From Streptomyces sp. NBC_01214 (GTDB lineage: Bacteria; Actinomycetota; Actinomycetes; Streptomycetales; Streptomycetaceae): a stretch of 64,000 bases of DNA. The notes below the pieces were generated by a model. It ran no database searches, had not been told where the DNA came from, and was given only the letters and a program-made list of their open reading frames with translations. The stretch covers positions 704,501 through 768,500 of the forward strand of contig NZ_JAPEOS010000001.1 of NCBI RefSeq assembly GCF_026340975.1, in the 5' to 3' direction. Position 1 is the first letter of the stretch; every line of letters starts with the position of its first letter. The translations under genes and the position numbers were made by a program. Shown in pieces: positions 36,586 to 44,599 of this stretch.

Positions 36586-37161
36586 TTAGACGTTGACGCC
36601 GAAGTCCTGCGCGATGCCGGTGAGGCCGGAGGCGTAACCCTGGCCGACGGCGCGGAACTTCCACTCGGCGCCGTTGCGGTAGAGCTCGCCGAAGACCATG
36701 GCGGTCTCGGTCGCCGCGTCCTCGGAGAGGTCGTAGCGGGCGATCTCGGCGCCGCCGGCCTGGTTCACGACGCGGATGTACGCGTTGCGGACCTGGCCGA
36801 AGTTCTGGCTGCGGGCCTCGGCGTCGTAGATGGAGACCGGGAAGACGATCTTGTCCACGTCGGCCGGGAGGCCGGCGAGGTTGACGTTGATGGCCTCGTC
36901 GTCGCCCGCGCCCTCGCCGGTGCGGTTGTCACCGGTGTGGACGATGGTCTGGTCCGGGGTGGACTTGTTGTTGAAGAAGACGAAGTGGCCGTCGGAGACG
37001 ACCTTGCCGGTCGGGTTGACCGCGATGGCCGAGGCGTCGAGGTCGAAGTCGACTCCGGTGGTCGTACGGACGTCCCAGCCGAGGCCGACCGTGACGGCAG
37101 CGAGGCCCGGGGCCTCCTTCGAGAGCGAGACGTTGCCGCCCTTGGACAGGCTGACAGCCAT
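36586..37161 (-). CDS. TerD family stress protein
   Basis: A 191-residue calcium-binding beta-sandwich protein of the TerD/TerE family, tied to tellurite resistance and membrane stress; Streptomyces carry many copies with roles in development. Recognisable are the start [19 protein letters not shown], the [18 protein letters not shown] block with Ca-binding acidic residues, and [12 protein letters not shown]. The ATG at 37161 is standard for the family (191 residues); the open frame extends 15 codons upstream. It stands alone with its own terminator. Confidence 0.93.
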   Translation of the reverse strand: MAVSLSKGGNVSLSKEAPGLAAVTVGLGWDVRTTTGVDFDLDASAIAVNPTGKVVSDGHFVFFNNKSTPDQTIVHTGDNRTGEGAGDDEAINVNLAGLPADVDKIVFPVSIYDAEARSQNFGQVRNAYIRVVNQAGGAEIARYDLSEDAATETAMVFGELYRNGAEWKFRAVGQGYASGLTGIAQDFGVNV

Positions 37162-37349
37162 GGGATTGTCCCTTTCCTCATCCAACATGCACGTACAGGC
37201 GGTCAAACTACCGCTGCCCCCTATAACGCGACGAGAGGCCGGTCGGGTTCCCGTCGTGAATTGTCCGTGACGGGGAATCTCCGTGAGCCGAATGGGCAGG
37301 GCGGAAAATGCGGGTGACGGCGGCCGCGTCGGGGGCGGATCATAGGGGC

Positions 37350-37775
37350 ATGCCTGGTCCTTACGTCATCCGCGGTTCCGTCGTGCTTCCCGAGGGGGAG
37401 CTCGCCTGGCGGTTCTCGCGGTCCTCGGGGCCGGGCGGTCAGCACGTGAACACTTCGGACTCGCGCGTGGAGCTGCTGTTCGACCTGGCGGCCACCAAGG
37501 CGCTGCCCGAGGTGTGGAAGGAGCGGGCGCTGGAGCGGCTCGCGGCGAAGCTGGTGGACGGGGTGGTGACCGTACGGGCCTCCGAGCACCGCTCGCAGCT
37601 GCGCAACCGGGAGATGGCACTGGTCCGGCTGGCCTCGCTGCTGGCCGAGGCGACGGCGCCGCCGCCGAAGCAGCGCCGGCCGACGAAGATCCCGCGCGGG
37701 ATCAATGAGCGCCGGCTGCGCGAGAAGAAGGCGCGGGCCGAGACCAAGCGCGGCCGCACGGGCCGGGACTGGTAG
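37350..37775 (+). CDS. arfB: ArfB/YaeJ-type ribosome-rescue peptidyl-tRNA hydrolase
   Basis: A 141-residue release-factor-like protein that frees stalled ribosomes without a stop codon. The catalytic GGQ lies in [13 protein letters not shown] (about residue 27), and the basic tail that enters the mRNA channel is present ([33 protein letters not shown]). There are no codon-recognition domains, which distinguishes it from RF1/RF2. The ATG at 37350 is chosen on family length; an in-frame ATG at 37308 would add 14 residues. Confidence 0.9.
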   Translation: MPGPYVIRGSVVLPEGELAWRFSRSSGPGGQHVNTSDSRVELLFDLAATKALPEVWKERALERLAAKLVDGVVTVRASEHRSQLRNREMALVRLASLLAEATAPPPKQRRPTKIPRGINERRLREKKARAETKRGRTGRDW

Positions 37776-37965
37776 CCCCGCCGGTGCCCGTCTTACGCGC
37801 CTCAGGATCCCTACGGGCCCCACGAGCTCCGGGTGCGCTGCGTGCCCTCCGCGTCCAGCGTGCCCTGCGTGCGCTGCGTGTCCTACGAGCCCTACGGGCC
37901 CCACGGCCCCCACGAGCGCCGGGTGCGCCCTCCGCGTCCTGCGTGTCCTACGAGCCCAGGTGTCG
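37776..37965. repeat. GC-rich minisatellite
   Basis: Imperfect repetition of units such as CCTACGGGCCCCACGAGC, CCGGGTGCGC(TGCGTG)CCCTCCGCGTCC and GCGTGTCCTACGAGCCC. Two longer units (about 37811-37891 and 37892-37960) can be aligned. It fills the space between arfB and the flavin reductase and reaches the latter's last codons. Confidence 0.75.
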
Positions 37966-38517
37966 GTAGCGCCCGCGGAAGTACGTCAGCGGCTGCCCGT
38001 CCGGGGACGGCAGGCCGGCCGTCAGGACCCGGCCGACGACCAGGGTGTGGTCGCCCGCCTCGACGCGGTTCTCCGTACGGCATTCCAGGGTGGCCAGGGC
38101 GCCGTTCAGCAGGGGGGCGCCGGAGGCCTCGCCGCGTACGTACGGCAGGTCGGCGAAGAGCAGCCGGTCGCTGATGCGGCCCTTCATCGAGAAGCGGCCC
38201 GCCACCTGGAGCTGGTGGTCGGCGAGGACCGACACCGCCCACAGGGGCTGTTCCGCCAGCAGGTCGTCCATCCGGGAGCCCTCCCGCAGGCTCACCAGGA
38301 CCAGCGGCGGGTCCAGGGACACGGACATGAAGGCGGTCGCCGTCATGCCGACGTCCTCGCCGCGCGGGCCGTCCGCCGTCAGCGGGGGCTCGTGCGCGGT
38401 GATCAGGCACACGCCCGCCGCCAGCCGGGACATCGCAGCCCGGAACTCGTCATTGCTCACTCCCTCAGCATGGGGGGTTCCGTGGGACGGGGCGGGTACG
38501 GGGGTCGTCTTCAGCAC
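37948..38517 (-). CDS. flavin reductase-like FMN-binding oxidoreductase
   Basis: A 189-residue protein of the HpaC/flavin reductase family that reduces FMN or FAD with NAD(P)H, usually for a partner monooxygenase. Motifs: FRAAMSRLAAGVCLITA near the start, MTATAFMSVSLDPPLVLVSL in the flavin-binding region, and GDHTLVVGRVL towards the end. No monooxygenase is adjacent, so it may serve enzymes elsewhere. The ATG at 38517 is the longest start; GTG at residue 20 (VSNDEF) is also possible. The final codons lie in the minisatellite. Confidence 0.82.
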   Translation of the reverse strand: MLKTTPVPAPSHGTPHAEGVSNDEFRAAMSRLAAGVCLITAHEPPLTADGPRGEDVGMTATAFMSVSLDPPLVLVSLREGSRMDDLLAEQPLWAVSVLADHQLQVAGRFSMKGRISDRLLFADLPYVRGEASGAPLLNGALATLECRTENRVEAGDHTLVVGRVLTAGLPSPDGQPLTYFRGRYRHLGS

Positions 38518-38678
38518 GCTGAAACGCTAATCTCGCCCTTCCGCGCCGCACATCGGGCCCTGGTCCGAGTCGCGCCCCCGCCCCTTGGCCTAGGCCCGGG
38601 CGTATCGTTTGCTCTCGAGAATGCGGGGGAGCGCTCCCAGTCAGTGCACGAGCCCGGTGCGCACCGATATTCATCTGA

Positions 38679-38694
38679 TGTGACTTGAGTCACA
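38679..38694. promoter_or_regulatory. perfect CRP-type box upstream of cdgB
   Basis: TGTGA-CTTGAG-TCACA, an exact match to the TGTGA-N6-TCACA consensus for cAMP receptor proteins. Centred about 134 nt before the cdgB start. Confidence 0.65.
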
Positions 38695-38708
38695 GAGGGC
38701 AAGATTTG

Positions 38709-38723
38709 TTGACCCTGTGTACC
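38709..38723. promoter_or_regulatory. candidate BldD box upstream of cdgB
   Basis: TTGACCCTGTGTACC fits the BldD consensus NTNACNC(A/T)GNGTNAN at eight of nine fixed positions; cdgB is an established BldD target in S. coelicolor. Confidence 0.6.
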
Positions 38724-38820
38724 TGCCGCACAGCTCACTGTGATTCAGTGGACGGGACACCGCAACGAAACGCCGATGACAAACCTGGAGTTGCTGTCGA
38801 GGTCTCGGGGAGAGCGAGCA

Positions 38821-40596
38821 ATGGAGACCGAGTCGGAGCCGTACGTCCGTCTTGCGACCCTGCGGCAGCTGCATCGGGTGGTGGCCGAGCTCAATACGGC
38901 CCGGAGCCTGGCGGACACCCTGCAGACCGTCGTGGACGGCATCGTCGTGGGGCTCGGCTACGAACTCGCCTGTGTCAACCTCGTTCGCCCGGACGGTGAT
39001 CTCGTCGTCGCCGCCTTCGCCGGCGATCCTGCTGCGGAGGCCCTCATCACCGGCCGCGTCGGCTCCCGCGCCTCCTGGGAGCGCCGCCTGACGATGGGTG
39101 AGAACTGGGACGGGCTCAGGTTCATCCCGCACACCGAGGGCTGGGTCCTCATGGAGGACGACGTCCCCCAGTGGCACACCGACGGCCCCGATCCGCGGTT
39201 CGAGGACGAGTGGCACCCCGAGGACCGGCTCTACGCGCCCATGTACGCGTCCGGCGGGGAACTTCTGGGTGTCATTTCGGTGGACAGACCGCGCAACGGC
39301 CGCCGGCCCGGCGCCTGGGGCCGCGAAGCGCTCCAGATGTACGCCTTCCAGGCCGCGATTGCGATCAGCAATGCCAGGCTCAGGGCGAACATGCAGCGCG
39401 CCCTCGTCCGGCTGGAGCGCGAGCAGCAGGCGCTGCGGGCCAGTGAAGAGTCGTTCCGCCAGGCCTTCGAGTACGCGCCCAGCGGGATGGCGATCGCCGA
39501 GATGGGCGGGGACCAGCACGGCCGGCTGCTGCGGACCAACGACGCGCTGTGCCGGCTGCTCGGCCGGCCCGCCTCCGTCCTGCGCCGCTACTCCTTCTCC
39601 GACCTGGTCCACCCCGAGGACATCGGCACCCTGCTGCGCACCTCCGCCGAGGGCGGCCGGGCCGAGCTGCGGCTGGGGCGCCGCGACGGCACGTATGTAT
39701 GGGTCTCGCTGCGCAACTCCGTCGTCGCCGACGCGGCCGACGGGCCCCGGTTCCTGCTCACGCACGTCGAGGACATCGAGGAGCGCAAGCGGCACGAGCT
39801 CCAGCTCGCCCACCGCGCCAGCCACGACTCGCTGACCGGCCTGCCCAACAGCGCCGAGCTGCGGGCCCGGCTCGGCGCCCGGCTGTGCCGTAGGCCACAG
39901 TCCGTACGGGCCAGCGCGATCGAGGCGCTGGACGCGGCCTTCGAGGGGCGCGACGGATACGACGGGCACGCGGCGCACGGGCCGCACGGGGGGCATGCGG
40001 CGCACGCGGGGCACGACGGGAACCCGGTGGGGGCGGAGGCGGGTGGTGCCGGTGAGCACGGGTTTCATGCCGACGGCCCCGACCTGTTCACCGGGGCCGA
40101 CCCCTTCGAGTTCCCCGGGGCGCCGCCCGCCCCGTCGGATGGTCCGTACGACCACCACGTGCACACGGTGGCGCCCGCGACCGACATCGACGACGGGACG
40201 AAGGGGCTCGCGGTCCTCTTCTGCGACCTGGACGGCTTCAAGTCGATCAACGACCGGTTCGGGCACCACACGGGCGACGCGGTCCTGATCGAGGTGGCCC
40301 GGCGGCTGACGACCGGCGTCAGGGACGGTGACACCGTCGCCCGGCTGGGTGGTGACGAATTCGTCGTCCTTGCCGACGGTCTGGGCGCCGCCGACGCCGC
40401 CGACCTCGCCGTCCGGCTGCGCAACGCGATCATCCCGCCGATCAGGGTGGACGGCCGTGCGGTGCGGGTCGGGGCCAGTTTCGGCATCGGCTGGGCCAGC
40501 TGCGGGATGTCCGCCGACGAGGTGCTGCGCTCCGCCGATCAGCGGATGTACATCGAGAAGAGGTCCCGGTCGAAGGCGCATCGCCGGGCGGGATGA
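38821..40596 (+). CDS. cdgB: CdgB, GAF-PAS-GGDEF diguanylate cyclase
   Basis: A 591-residue cytoplasmic enzyme making cyclic di-GMP, which in Streptomyces holds back sporulation through BldD. Domains: GAF (about 10-170), PAS with PAC (about 200-325), GGDEF. The active loop LGGDEF (510-514) is intact, and the inhibitory I-site RDGD begins at Arg501, exactly five residues before it, so product inhibition is expected. A His/Gly/Ala/Pro-rich stretch of about 95 residues (about 366-460) is inserted between LTGLPN...RLCRRP and LAVLFCDLDGF, inside the GGDEF fold. The start at 38821 (METESEPY) has GGGGAG upstream and matches the family. Confidence 0.92.
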   Translation: METESEPYVRLATLRQLHRVVAELNTARSLADTLQTVVDGIVVGLGYELACVNLVRPDGDLVVAAFAGDPAAEALITGRVGSRASWERRLTMGENWDGLRFIPHTEGWVLMEDDVPQWHTDGPDPRFEDEWHPEDRLYAPMYASGGELLGVISVDRPRNGRRPGAWGREALQMYAFQAAIAISNARLRANMQRALVRLEREQQALRASEESFRQAFEYAPSGMAIAEMGGDQHGRLLRTNDALCRLLGRPASVLRRYSFSDLVHPEDIGTLLRTSAEGGRAELRLGRRDGTYVWVSLRNSVVADAADGPRFLLTHVEDIEERKRHELQLAHRASHDSLTGLPNSAELRARLGARLCRRPQSVRASAIEALDAAFEGRDGYDGHAAHGPHGGHAAHAGHDGNPVGAEAGGAGEHGFHADGPDLFTGADPFEFPGAPPAPSDGPYDHHVHTVAPATDIDDGTKGLAVLFCDLDGFKSINDRFGHHTGDAVLIEVARRLTTGVRDGDTVARLGGDEFVVLADGLGAADAADLAVRLRNAIIPPIRVDGRAVRVGASFGIGWASCGMSADEVLRSADQRMYIEKRSRSKAHRRAG

Positions 40597-40664
40597 CGCG
40601 GTCTGCCGCTCGTGGGGGCACCTGTTCGGGGTAGGCTCCCGGGGGTCGAAAGGAGTGACCTGCG

Positions 40665-41687
40665 ATGACGACGCCCGCGAACAACGGCCCGCACGGTGGG
40701 GCGAACAAGCCCGAGGACGACGATCCGTTCGGCTACCTCTACGAGGATGGCCAGGCGGCCGGAGCCACCCCGCCCGCATCGGGCGGTGGATACGGCTACC
40801 CCGGCGCGTCGGCCGGCGGTCATCACGGTCCCCAGCCCGGCGTCCCCCGCACCTCGCACCACCAGGTGCGCACGGTCGGTGAGCGCAGGAACGGCGGCCA
40901 GCGCGGACCCGTCCCGCAGCAGAGCCCGGGCTACCAGGCCCAGTACCAGGCCCCCGAAGCGCTCCAGGCGGGCGGCTACGGCGTTCCGCAGCAGGCGCAC
41001 CCCCCGCAGCACCAGACCCAGACGACTCCGCACCCGGGCGGTCACGGCGGCGGCGGTGGCTCCAGCCGTCGCGGCCTGCTGATCGCGGCCGTCGCGGTGG
41101 TCGCCGTGGTCGTGATCGGCATCGTCGCCGCCCTGCAGTTCGGCGACAAGGACAAGGGCGAGGAACAGCCCACCGCGAACGACGGCCAGCAGTCGGCGGC
41201 CCCCCAGAACCCGGCCAGCCCGGCCCCGAGCAGCCCGAAGCCCTCGCAGGCCCCGCTGCCCAAGGGCGAGGCGGCCGGTGCGGGCATGGTGCTGACCGGC
41301 GGTGCGCGGCTGGAGAGCACGGTGCCCGGTTCGAAGAGCTCGGGCGGCCAGTACGTCGCCGGCTTCAACCAGGTCGGTGCTGCGCTCACCTGGACGGTGG
41401 ACGTGCCGGAGGCGGGCGAGTACACGCTGTTCGTCAACTACGGCGTTCCCGGCAAGCCCGGCAAGGCGACCCTCACGGTCAACGGGCAGAGCCCGAACCA
41501 GTCGCTGAACCTGGACAACTTCGCCAGGGCGGCGGACGGCGCCTGGGACAAGGGCTGGACGCGCACCTTCGCGTTCATCAACCTCAAGAAGGGCACGAAC
41601 GCGATGAAGATCTCGTGCGAGGCCGGCAACCAGTGCGACGTCGTCTTCGACCAGCTGGAGCTGGCTTCGGGCCACGTCAGGCGCTGA
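40665..41687 (+). CDS. membrane-anchored protein with CBM6/35-like domain
   Basis: A 340-residue protein. The first 135 residues are a disordered Gly/Pro/Gln/His-rich cytoplasmic part; one transmembrane helix (about 137-160, LLIAAVAVVAVVVIGIVAAL) is followed by a Pro/Ser linker and an outward-facing beta-sandwich domain of about 130 residues. That domain looks like a carbohydrate-binding module of family 6/35 (VDVPEAGEYTLFVNYGVPGKPGKATLTVNG, then NAMKISCEAGNQCDVVFDQLELA). It may hold the cell surface to a glycan. AAGGAG lies nine nt before the ATG, and TAGGCT (40632-40637) is the likely -10. Confidence 0.82.
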   Translation: MTTPANNGPHGGANKPEDDDPFGYLYEDGQAAGATPPASGGGYGYPGASAGGHHGPQPGVPRTSHHQVRTVGERRNGGQRGPVPQQSPGYQAQYQAPEALQAGGYGVPQQAHPPQHQTQTTPHPGGHGGGGGSSRRGLLIAAVAVVAVVVIGIVAALQFGDKDKGEEQPTANDGQQSAAPQNPASPAPSSPKPSQAPLPKGEAAGAGMVLTGGARLESTVPGSKSSGGQYVAGFNQVGAALTWTVDVPEAGEYTLFVNYGVPGKPGKATLTVNGQSPNQSLNLDNFARAADGAWDKGWTRTFAFINLKKGTNAMKISCEAGNQCDVVFDQLELASGHVRR

Positions 41688-41730
41688 CGGCGCTGACGGC
41701 GGGGGCGGCGGGGGCGGACGCCCCCGGAAC

Positions 41731-41770
41731 GAACCAGGCTCTGCCGCACACGCGGCAGAGCCTGGTTCCG
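41731..41770. terminator. strong bidirectional terminator
   Basis: Perfect 17-bp stem (GAACCAGGCTCTGCCGC at 41731-41747 with its complement 41752-41768), loop of four, followed by CGTTTG. It sits between the CBM gene and the convergent SapA-like gene. Confidence 0.9.
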
Positions 41771-41786
41771 TTTGTGCGCGGGCCCG

Positions 41787-42251
41787 CTAGCCGCAGTGCA
41801 CCCAGCCGGTGGTCTCCCGGTGGGTCTTCTCCAGGTAGCTGGAGTCCTGGGTGTTCCAGAAGCCCGTGATGAAGCCGGTGAGCTTGACGCACGCGCCGGC
41901 GGCGGAGACGTAGACCGGGCCCGCGTACTGGGTGTAGGCGCGCTGGCCGTCGGTGTCGGACCTGCCGTTGCTGGCGTCGATGGAGATGCCCATGCCGTCG
42001 GTGACCGCGAACTTGGAGTCGCGGCGCAGGATCGCGCAGTTCTTGCCGGTGGACTTGTTGTAGTACAGGAACATCACGCCGGCGCCGGTGGCGCCGCGGT
42101 CGTCACCGAGCGGGTAGGCGTCCTGCTGGTAGTAGCCCGCGCCGCAGGAGCCCCCCGAGATCGCCTGGGCCTGGGCGGGGACGGCGGCCAGGGTGGAGAC
42201 GGCCACTACGCCGGTGGTGATGGCGAGCGCCCTGCGGGAAATTCGGTTCAT
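41787..42251 (-). CDS. small secreted protein, SapA-like
   Basis: A 154-residue exported protein. Signal peptide: SRRALAITTGVVAVSTLAAVPAQAQA. The mature part has four Cys (GSCGAGYY, KNCAILRR, GACVKLTG, WVHCG) that probably form two disulfides. The pattern YNKSTGKNC, YAGPVYVSAAGACVKLTG and a terminal W..CG resembles the spore-associated protein A family of Streptomyces; a role in aerial growth is possible but not shown. It sits between two convergent or leftward genes with its own strong terminator. Confidence 0.7.
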   Translation of the reverse strand: MNRISRRALAITTGVVAVSTLAAVPAQAQAISGGSCGAGYYQQDAYPLGDDRGATGAGVMFLYYNKSTGKNCAILRRDSKFAVTDGMGISIDASNGRSDTDGQRAYTQYAGPVYVSAAGACVKLTGFITGFWNTQDSSYLEKTHRETTGWVHCG

Positions 42252-42414
42252 GTGCCTCTACCTTGCATTTTCGTAGATCAACAGCGTCCGCGATCAGGGT
42301 CGACGGAATCATGATCATAGTTGGCCGAAAAGGCAGCCTTACGCTCCGGAAGGGTCGTCAAGAGTGTTGCCTGCGCGACACTTTGATGGATCCTCAGCCG
42401 GATTGGTGGAGTCG

Positions 42415-43335
42415 TCAGCCGCCGTCGGTGACGCGTACGGCGTGCCGCAGCTCTTCGTAGACGCCGGGGTCGAAGGCCCCCGCCACCGGGGCGAGGACGG
42501 TGGCCGCCGAGAGGGCGACCGCGCGGGTGAGGCGTTCCGGCCAGTCCAGGCCCTCCGCCAGTGCGGACAGCAGGCCGGCGACCGCGGAGTCGCCTGCTCC
42601 GGTCGGGTTGCCGGACAGCCGGCGCGGCGGGGCCGCCTGCCAGGAGCCCTCGGCGGTGGAGGCCAGCAGGCCGGCCGGGCCGAGCGAGGTGACCACCGCG
42701 TGGGCGCCCCGGCGGCGGGCGTCGCGGGTGGCGGGGAGCGGGTCGCGGGATCCGGTGAGCTCGGCCAGTTCGGCGGCGTTCGGCTTGATGATCTCCGGGC
42801 GGGCGGCCACTCCGCGGCGCAGGGCCTCGCCGCTGGTGTCCAGCAGGACGGGCACCCCGGCCGCGCGGGCCGACCGTACGAGCAGCGCGTACGCGCCCAC
42901 CGGCACGCCCGGCGGGAGGCTGCCGCACAGGGCCACCGCGCGGGCGCCGCGCACGAGGTCCTCGTAGTGGGTCAGGAACCGCGACCACTCGGCGGCGGTG
43001 ATCTGCGGGCCCGGCTCGTTGAACTGCGTGGTGTCGCCGGAGGCCGCGTCGGTGACGGCCACCGTGCGGCGGGTGTTGCCCGCGCAGGGCACCAGGGCGT
43101 CGACCACCCCCGGCGACTGCGCCAGCAGCCCCCGTACGACGGAACCGACGGGACCGCCGGCGAAGCCCGTCGCGGTCACCTCGTGGCCGAGGGCGGCCAG
43201 GACGTGCGCGACGTTGATCCCCTTGCCCCCGGGGCGTTCGGTGACGGTGGAGACCCGGTGCGAGGCGTGCGGAAGCAGCCGCGGCACTTGGTACGTGACG
43301 TCGAGCGCGGTGTTGAGCGTCACGGTAAGGATCAT
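42415..43335 (-). CDS. PfkB-family hexose-phosphate kinase (1-phosphofructokinase-like)
   Basis: A 306-residue ribokinase-superfamily sugar kinase. MILTVTLNTALDVTYQV and RPGGKGINVAHVLAALGHEVTATGFAGG are the FruK/LacC N-terminal signatures, and GAGDSAVAGLL contains the catalytic Asp. In FruK-like enzymes the substrate is fructose 1-phosphate or tagatose 6-phosphate. It lies 112 nt past nagA on the same strand, suggesting a kinase for an amino-sugar or related hexose phosphate, but that is inference; no PTS gene is adjacent. Confidence 0.85.
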   Translation of the reverse strand: MILTVTLNTALDVTYQVPRLLPHASHRVSTVTERPGGKGINVAHVLAALGHEVTATGFAGGPVGSVVRGLLAQSPGVVDALVPCAGNTRRTVAVTDAASGDTTQFNEPGPQITAAEWSRFLTHYEDLVRGARAVALCGSLPPGVPVGAYALLVRSARAAGVPVLLDTSGEALRRGVAARPEIIKPNAAELAELTGSRDPLPATRDARRRGAHAVVTSLGPAGLLASTAEGSWQAAPPRRLSGNPTGAGDSAVAGLLSALAEGLDWPERLTRAVALSAATVLAPVAGAFDPGVYEELRHAVRVTDGG

Positions 43336-43447
43336 GGGCACTCCCGGGTCTGTTGCTGCCGGGATCATGCCAAACGCACGGCGGTCGGCCCAGCCCCGGG
43401 GCCGACCGTTATCCCTCCGTGCAGCCGCTCGGCCGTCAGATCGGCGA

Positions 43448-44599
43448 TCAGGAGGGCAGGCTGACGATCCATTCGCCGCGGCGCATGACTCCCTTGACGT
43501 CGAACGCGGCGTCCAGCACGACGAGGTCCGCGTACTTGCCGGGCTCCAGCGAGCCGATCTCGTCGTACAGGCCGATCAGCTTGGCCGGGTTGGCGGAGAT
43601 CGCCCGGACCACGGACTCCACCGGCAGCTTGTCGAGGGTCACCGAGCGCTTGAAGGCGGTGTCCAGGGTCAGCGTCGATCCGGCGATGGAGCCGCCCTCC
43701 ACCAGTCGTGCCACGCCGCGCTTGACCTCGACCTCCAGCGGGCCGAGGTGGTAGGTCCCGTCGCCGAAGCCGGCCGCGTCCATCGCGTCGGTGATCAGCG
43801 CGACGCGGTGCGCGCCCGCGTGGTGGAAGGCCAGTTCCAGTGCCGCCGGGTGCAGGTGGGTGCCGTCGTTGATGAGCTCGACGGTGATCCGCTCGTCCTC
43901 CAGCAGCGCGGCGATCGGGCCGGGTTCGCGGTGGGCGAGGGGCGGCATCGCGTTGAAGAGGTGGGTGGCCACGGTCGCGCCCGCGTCGATGGCGGCGCGC
44001 GTCTGCTCGTACGTGGCGTCCGTGTGGCCGATCGCCGCGATGACCCCGTGTTCGGCGAGCAGCCGTACGGAGTCCAGGCCGCCCGGCAGTTCGGTGGCGA
44101 GGGTGAACATGCGGGCGGCGCCGTGCGCGGCGTCGATGAGCTTGCGGACCTCGGCCGGGTCGGGGTCGCGGAGCAGGTCCTCCTTGTGGGCGCCCTTGCG
44201 GCAGGGGTTGATGAACGGCCCCTCGAAGTGGATGCCGGCGATCTCGCCCGCTTGCGTCAGCTCGGCGAGCAGCCCGGCCCGCCGGGCGAGCTCGTCCAGG
44301 TCCCCGGTGACGGTGGAGGCGACCAGGGTGGTGGTGCCGTGCTCGCGGTGGGTGCGGACTCCCTTGAGGACGTCCTCGGCGGTGCCGGAGGTGAACGAGG
44401 CGCCGCCGCCACCGTGGTTGTGCATGTCGACGAAGCCGGGGACGACCCAGTGCCCGGACAGGTCGACGCTCCGCGCACCCTCGTGGGCGCTGCCGGCGAT
44501 GCGGTCGCCGTCGACGATGACCCTGCCGTTCGCCACCGTTCCGGTGGGCAGCACCACCCTGGCGCCCGAAAGAACAGTGCTGTGCGCGCTTCCGGACAT
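43448..44599 (-). CDS. nagA: N-acetylglucosamine-6-phosphate deacetylase
   Basis: A 383-residue metal-dependent amidohydrolase that removes acetate from GlcNAc-6-phosphate, giving glucosamine-6-phosphate. Motifs: VVPGFVDMHNHGGGGASF (metal-binding His), GIHFEGPFINPCRKGAH (metal Glu), GHTDATYEQ and LITDAMDAAG (catalytic Asp). It starts within the nagK stop (TGATG), so the two are translationally coupled. It belongs to the DasR-controlled GlcNAc catabolic unit, and loss of NagA function in S. coelicolor is known to affect GlcNAc signalling and antibiotic control. Confidence 0.95.
   Translation of the reverse strand: MSGSAHSTVLSGARVVLPTGTVANGRVIVDGDRIAGSAHEGARSVDLSGHWVVPGFVDMHNHGGGGASFTSGTAEDVLKGVRTHREHGTTTLVASTVTGDLDELARRAGLLAELTQAGEIAGIHFEGPFINPCRKGAHKEDLLRDPDPAEVRKLIDAAHGAARMFTLATELPGGLDSVRLLAEHGVIAAIGHTDATYEQTRAAIDAGATVATHLFNAMPPLAHREPGPIAALLEDERITVELINDGTHLHPAALELAFHHAGAHRVALITDAMDAAGFGDGTYHLGPLEVEVKRGVARLVEGGSIAGSTLTLDTAFKRSVTLDKLPVESVVRAISANPAKLIGLYDEIGSLEPGKYADLVVLDAAFDVKGVMRRGEWIVSLPS

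Larger units (their letters stand above)
38518..38820. other. cdgB upstream region
   Basis: 303 nt without a supported gene, holding a perfect CRP-type box (38679-38694), a near-consensus BldD box (38709-38723) and the inverted repeat CACTG-N5-CAGTG (38736-38750). Confidence 0.75.

Noticed and set aside
38740..38820. Longer CdgB start at 38740
   Set aside because: The 27 extra residues are not family sequence and would begin inside the promoter region; METESEPY with a Shine-Dalgarno sequence fits better.
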